Made by a program: the position numbers and the translations under genes. A stretch of 19,280 nt of DNA from Aureococcus anophagefferens (lineage: Eukaryota > Sar > Pelagophyceae > Pelagomonadales > Pelagomonadaceae), in NCBI RefSeq assembly GCF_000186865.1, contig NW_008705567.1:470365-489644 (forward strand). Direction: 5' to 3'. Of the stretch, positions 15,932-19,280 are shown piece after piece. Position 1 is the first letter of the stretch; each line of letters begins with the position of its first letter. The notes under the pieces are model-generated. The model did no database searches. It saw only the letters and a list, made by a program, of their open reading frames with translations, and was not told where the DNA came from.

Positions 15932-18900
15932 ATGTCGCGGCGCGGCGGCGCCGCGTCCGAGTCGCACCTCGACGTCTTCCGCCCCGGCCTCGACGACATG
16001 ACGCTGCTGTCGAGCCCGACGCCCAACGGCATCCGCGACAACCTCAAGGAGCGCCTGGGCAAGAAGGTCATCTACACCTACATCGGCCAGGTGCTCGTCG
16101 CCATGAACCCCTTCACGTGGCTCAACCTCTACGGCGCGGCCGACGCGCGGCGCTACATGCGCCAGAGCCGCCTCGACGTGCCGCCGCACGTCTTCGCCAT
16201 CGCCGAGGCCGCGTTCCGCGCGATGACCGACGAGGAGGAGTCGCAGTGCGTCATCATCTCCGGCGAGTCCGGCGCGGGCAAGACGGAGGCGTCGAAGCAC
16301 ATCCAGACCTACTTCGCGCTCTGCTCCGCGGGCACGGGCTCGTCCGAGGTCGAGCGCGTGAAGAAGGTCTTCCTCGAGTCGAACCCGCTCCTCGAGGCCT
16401 TCGGCAACGCGAAGACGCTCCGGAACAACAACAGCAGCCGCTTCGGCAAGTACTTCGAGCTCCTCTTCGACAAGTTCGGCACGCCCAAGGGCGGCGTCGT
16501 GACCAACTACCTCCTGGAGAAGTCGCGGACCGTCAAGCCCGGCGCGGGCGAGCGCAACTTCCACATCTTCTACCAGCTCGTCGCCGGCGCGGCGCCCGAC
16601 GCGCGGCGCGCGCTCGCGCTCGCGGGCGCCGCGGAACACTACCCGTCGCTCGCGACCTGCGCGACCGTCGCGGGCGTCGACGACCGCGACGAGTTCCGCG
16701 CGACGCGAAAGGCCATGGACGACGTCGGCCTCGACGCGCCGACGCGGGACCTGGCGCTCCGCGTCGTCGCGTCGACGCTGGCCCTCGCGCGCGTCGCGTT
16801 CTCGCCGCGACAGGTCGGCGACGCCGAGGGGTCCTCCGTCCGCGACGCGTCGCCGCTCGAGGCGGCGGCGCGGCTCCTCGGCCTCGACGCGGCCGCGCTC
16901 ACGGAGGCGCTCGGGCGCCGCGTCCTCGAGACCATGGCGCCCGGCGGCCGGGTCGAGACGTACGACGTGCCCCTGAACCCGACCCAGGCGGCGCTCGCGC
17001 GCGACGCGCTCATCAAGTCCGTCTTCTCCAAGCTCTTCGACCACCTCGTCTCCGCCGTCAACGACGCGCTCGACCCCCAGTACGACGACGACGCCGACGA
17101 CGAGCTGTTGAACGTCGGCGTTTTAGATATTTACGGCTTCGAGATCTTCGACCGCAACGGCTTCGAGCAGCTGTCCATCAACTTCGTCAACGAGAAGCTC
17201 CAGCAGATCTTCATCGCGCTCACGCTCAAGGCGGAGCAGGAGGAGTACGTCGCCGAGGGCATCGAGTGGAAGGAGGTCAAGTACTTCAACAACCGCGTCG
17301 TCTGCGAGCTCATCGAGGCGAAGCGGCCGCCCGGCGTGCTCCTCGTCCTCGACGACGTCTGCAAGCAGATGCACTCGCGGCCCGGGAGCCAGGTCGACGC
17401 CAAGTTCCAGGACACGGTCTGCTCCTGCCAGCAGAGCCACCGCCACTTCGCCAAGGCCAAGCGCGGCTTCGTCGTCAAGCACTACGTAGCCGTTCCCGCG
17501 TCCTTTTTCGCCCTCGTTCGAACGACCCGCGATGATGCCACGGTTCTTATTTCATCGTCGACTGAAGGACAAGAAAAGTCCGCGCCGTGTTGACCGTCAT
17601 AGCCTCCCACTGAGCGACCGCCCCCCCCTCTCCCCCGGCGACCGCGCGCGCGACGCCAAACGACCCGCGCGGCGCCTCTAGGCGGGCGACGTCACCTACG
17701 ACGTGAACGGCTTCGCCGAGTCCAACCGCGACGAGCTCCGGGGCGACCTCCTCGCGCTCCTGTTGGCGAGCGGCGACGGCGCCGTGCGCGAGCTCTACGA
17801 GGACGAGGCCGAGGCGCGCGCCAGGGCCAAGGAAGACGCGGACCGCGGCGGCCGCGGCGGCCGCAAGGGCGCGGCCGGCCCGACGGCGGGCCGCAAGATC
17901 CGGGACCAGTGCGGCGCCCTCGTCGCCGCCCTCATGCAGTGCGAGCCCCACTACGTGCGCTGCGTCAAGTCGAACGACGACAAGCGGGCGCTCGCCTGCG
18001 ACGACGAGCGCGTGAGCCACCAGTGCAAGTACCTCGGCCTCCCCGAGAACGTCCGCGTGCGCCGCGCGGGGTTCTGCTACCGCACGGAGTACCACCGCTT
18101 CCTCGAGCGCTTCAAGACGCTGAGCCGGGCCACGTACCCGCGCGAGTGGACGGGCAGCGACCGCGACGGCGCGCGGGAGATCGTCCGCGCCGCCGCGAAG
18201 CTCGGCGGGCCGCTCGCGACGCTCGGCGACGGCGGCGAGACCCAGTTCGGCCGGTCCAAGCTCTTCGTCAAGAAGCCCGAGACCTACTTCGCCCTCGAGA
18301 AGCTGCGGGACGACGCGCACGCGCGCTACGCGGCCAAGATCTCGCGCGCGGGGCGCCGGTCCAAGGATCTGCGCGACTTCGTCGCGCTGGCCAAGGACGT
18401 GAGCCGCCGCTTCGCGAAAGCGGGCAAGCGCCGCCGCGCGAGCTCCGCGAACCGGCCCTACGCGGGCGACTACCTCCGCGACGACGCCGCGCGGGCCGCG
18501 GTCGCCGCGTGCGCCAAACATCGCGGCGACGGGTCGCGCGTGCTCTTCGCCGACGGCGACACCTTCTCCCAGCTCGTCAAAGACGGCAAGGGCCCCGCGG
18601 CCTTTTCGCGGCGCCTCGTCGCCTGCACGGCCAAAAGCCTCTACGTGCTCGAGGACCGGGGGCCCGGCGCGCCCTTCCGCCGCTTCGCGCTCCGCCGCGT
18701 CGTCGACGTCGACGCGCTGCGGTCCGTGGCCGTGTCGACGCGCGCCGACGGCGTCGTGGTCGTCTCCTGCGGCGCGCCGCAGGACGCGCCCAAGGCCGTC
18801 AAGGCGGACTTGGTCAAGAGCGGCGCGTGGCAGAAGAACGGCGACGTTTTGGAGTGCCCCGCGTCGGGCAAGAAGTTCGGCGTCTTCGGCGCGCGCCGCC

Positions 18901-19280
18901 ACCACTGCCGGTCCAGCGGGCGCATCTACGCCGCCGAGGCCTGCGAGGCGCGCCAGGCCTTCCCGGACCGGGGCTGGCCCAAGCCCGAGCGCGTCCGCGA
19001 CGACTTGTTCGGTTTAGAACCGTGCGACGCGCTCGAGGACCTCGTCCTCTACTCGGAGCGCCGCTCCGAGCTCGTGGGCGTGCTCCTGCGCGCCAACGGG
19101 GGCGCGACGCTCGCGTGCGCGGACGGCGTGGCGTTGCACGGCGCGGCCGCGGCGTCCGTGCGCCCCGCGGCGGCGCTGCGCCTCGGCGCGTCGTCCGCGG
19201 GCCGCCGCGGCGCGGAGGCGCGGCCGCCGACGCTCGCCGTCGAGGGCGACGCGCTCCTCCTCGACGCGCCGCCGGGCCTC
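15932..19280 (+). CDS. Class I-like myosin: motor, TH1 tail and degenerate FYVE-like module (3' end outside window)
   Basis: Exons are 15932-17485 and 17682-19280 (open at the window edge), ≥1051 aa, phase 0 join KHY|AGDVTYD. Motor landmarks: IYTYIGQVLVAMNPF; P-loop GESGAGKTEASK; switch I NNSSRFGKY; switch II DIYGFEIF; actin-binding region HYVRCVKSND; converter FGRSKLFV. A degenerate, IQ-poor neck follows, then a TH1-type lipid-binding domain (…PYAGDYLRD… to …GVVVV), as in class I myosins that link actin to membranes. Downstream, W…NGDVLECPASGKKFGVFGARRHHCRSSGRIYAAEAC aligns by eye with FYVE fingers. It keeps RRHHCR but has Ser or Ala at several zinc-ligand Cys positions. The intron 17486-17681 is GT-AG (196 nt), with a C-rich tract and no TIR or duplication. 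The start (AAACCATGT) precedes the usual short N-terminal leader. Confidence 0.95.

Noticed and set aside
15086..17044. 652-codon minus-strand ORF extending from DGAT2 across the myosin motor
   Set aside because: Only the part below 15751 is the DGAT2 exon. The upstream ~430 codons are antisense to the myosin exon and its promoter.
17486..17681. Myosin intron as a seventh introner
   Set aside because: No inverted terminal repeat, no matching 8-bp duplication (GTAGCCGT versus GCGGGCGA) and none of the shared core sequences.
17547..18905. 452-codon minus-strand ORF opposite the myosin tail
   Set aside because: The plus strand encodes a continuous myosin motor-TH1 sequence in frame; the antisense ORF is a compositional by-product.

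Overview
The window reads as nuclear DNA of a GC-rich, compact microbial eukaryote. Coding regions have strong GC3 bias, and spliceosomal introns interrupt families found in eukaryotes: myosin I, DGAT2, a METTL9/DREV methyltransferase, MYND-, RING- and Sel1-domain proteins, ankyrin repeats and a PF03407 glycosyltransferase. Short transposon-derived introns with 8-bp target-site duplications resemble the introner elements described from the pelagophyte alga Aureococcus anophagefferens. An Aureococcus-like pelagophyte is therefore my best guess, but this is inference and not proof. I saw no rRNA, tRNA, CRISPR array or prokaryotic operon structure.

Layout. 1-351(+): 3' end of an unknown gene. 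492-3707(+): TTC12-like TPR/ARM protein with one introner and one probable single-base frameshift. 3875-5857(-): MYND zinc-finger protein with one introner. 5950-7077(+): secreted 2OG-Fe(II) oxygenase-like protein. 7078-7375: no clear gene, only a coding-like remnant. 7376-8425(-): MYND-RING-Sel1 protein. 8712-10947(-): WD40 protein with one introner. 11192-12270(+): METTL9-like methyltransferase with one introner. 12308-13380(-): nucleotide-diphospho-sugar transferase with one introner. 13542-14411(+): ankyrin-repeat protein. 14421-15751(-): DGAT2-type acyltransferase with one introner. 15932 to the window end(+): class I-like myosin with a TH1 tail and a degenerate FYVE-like module, with one ordinary GT-AG intron.

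The striking feature is that six of the seven introns I could place are insertions of short non-autonomous TIR elements (127-207 bp). Each is flanked by an 8-bp duplication beginning GC or GT. In every case the intron equals the upstream duplication copy plus the element: the element supplies the 3' AG, the duplicated host sequence supplies the 5' GC/GT, and splicing restores the original reading frame. All six were checked by frame arithmetic. The elements have three different terminal repeats, but the bodies of all three types appear related, and they occur in both orientations relative to transcription. No transposase lies in the window.

The genes do not form an obvious pathway. They are packed as divergent pairs (92, 161, 180 and 244 bp between start codons) and convergent pairs (9, 37 and 167 bp between stop codons). 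Individual functions include dynein-arm assembly (if the TTC12 call holds), lipid storage, protein-histidine methylation, glycosylation and membrane-associated motor activity.
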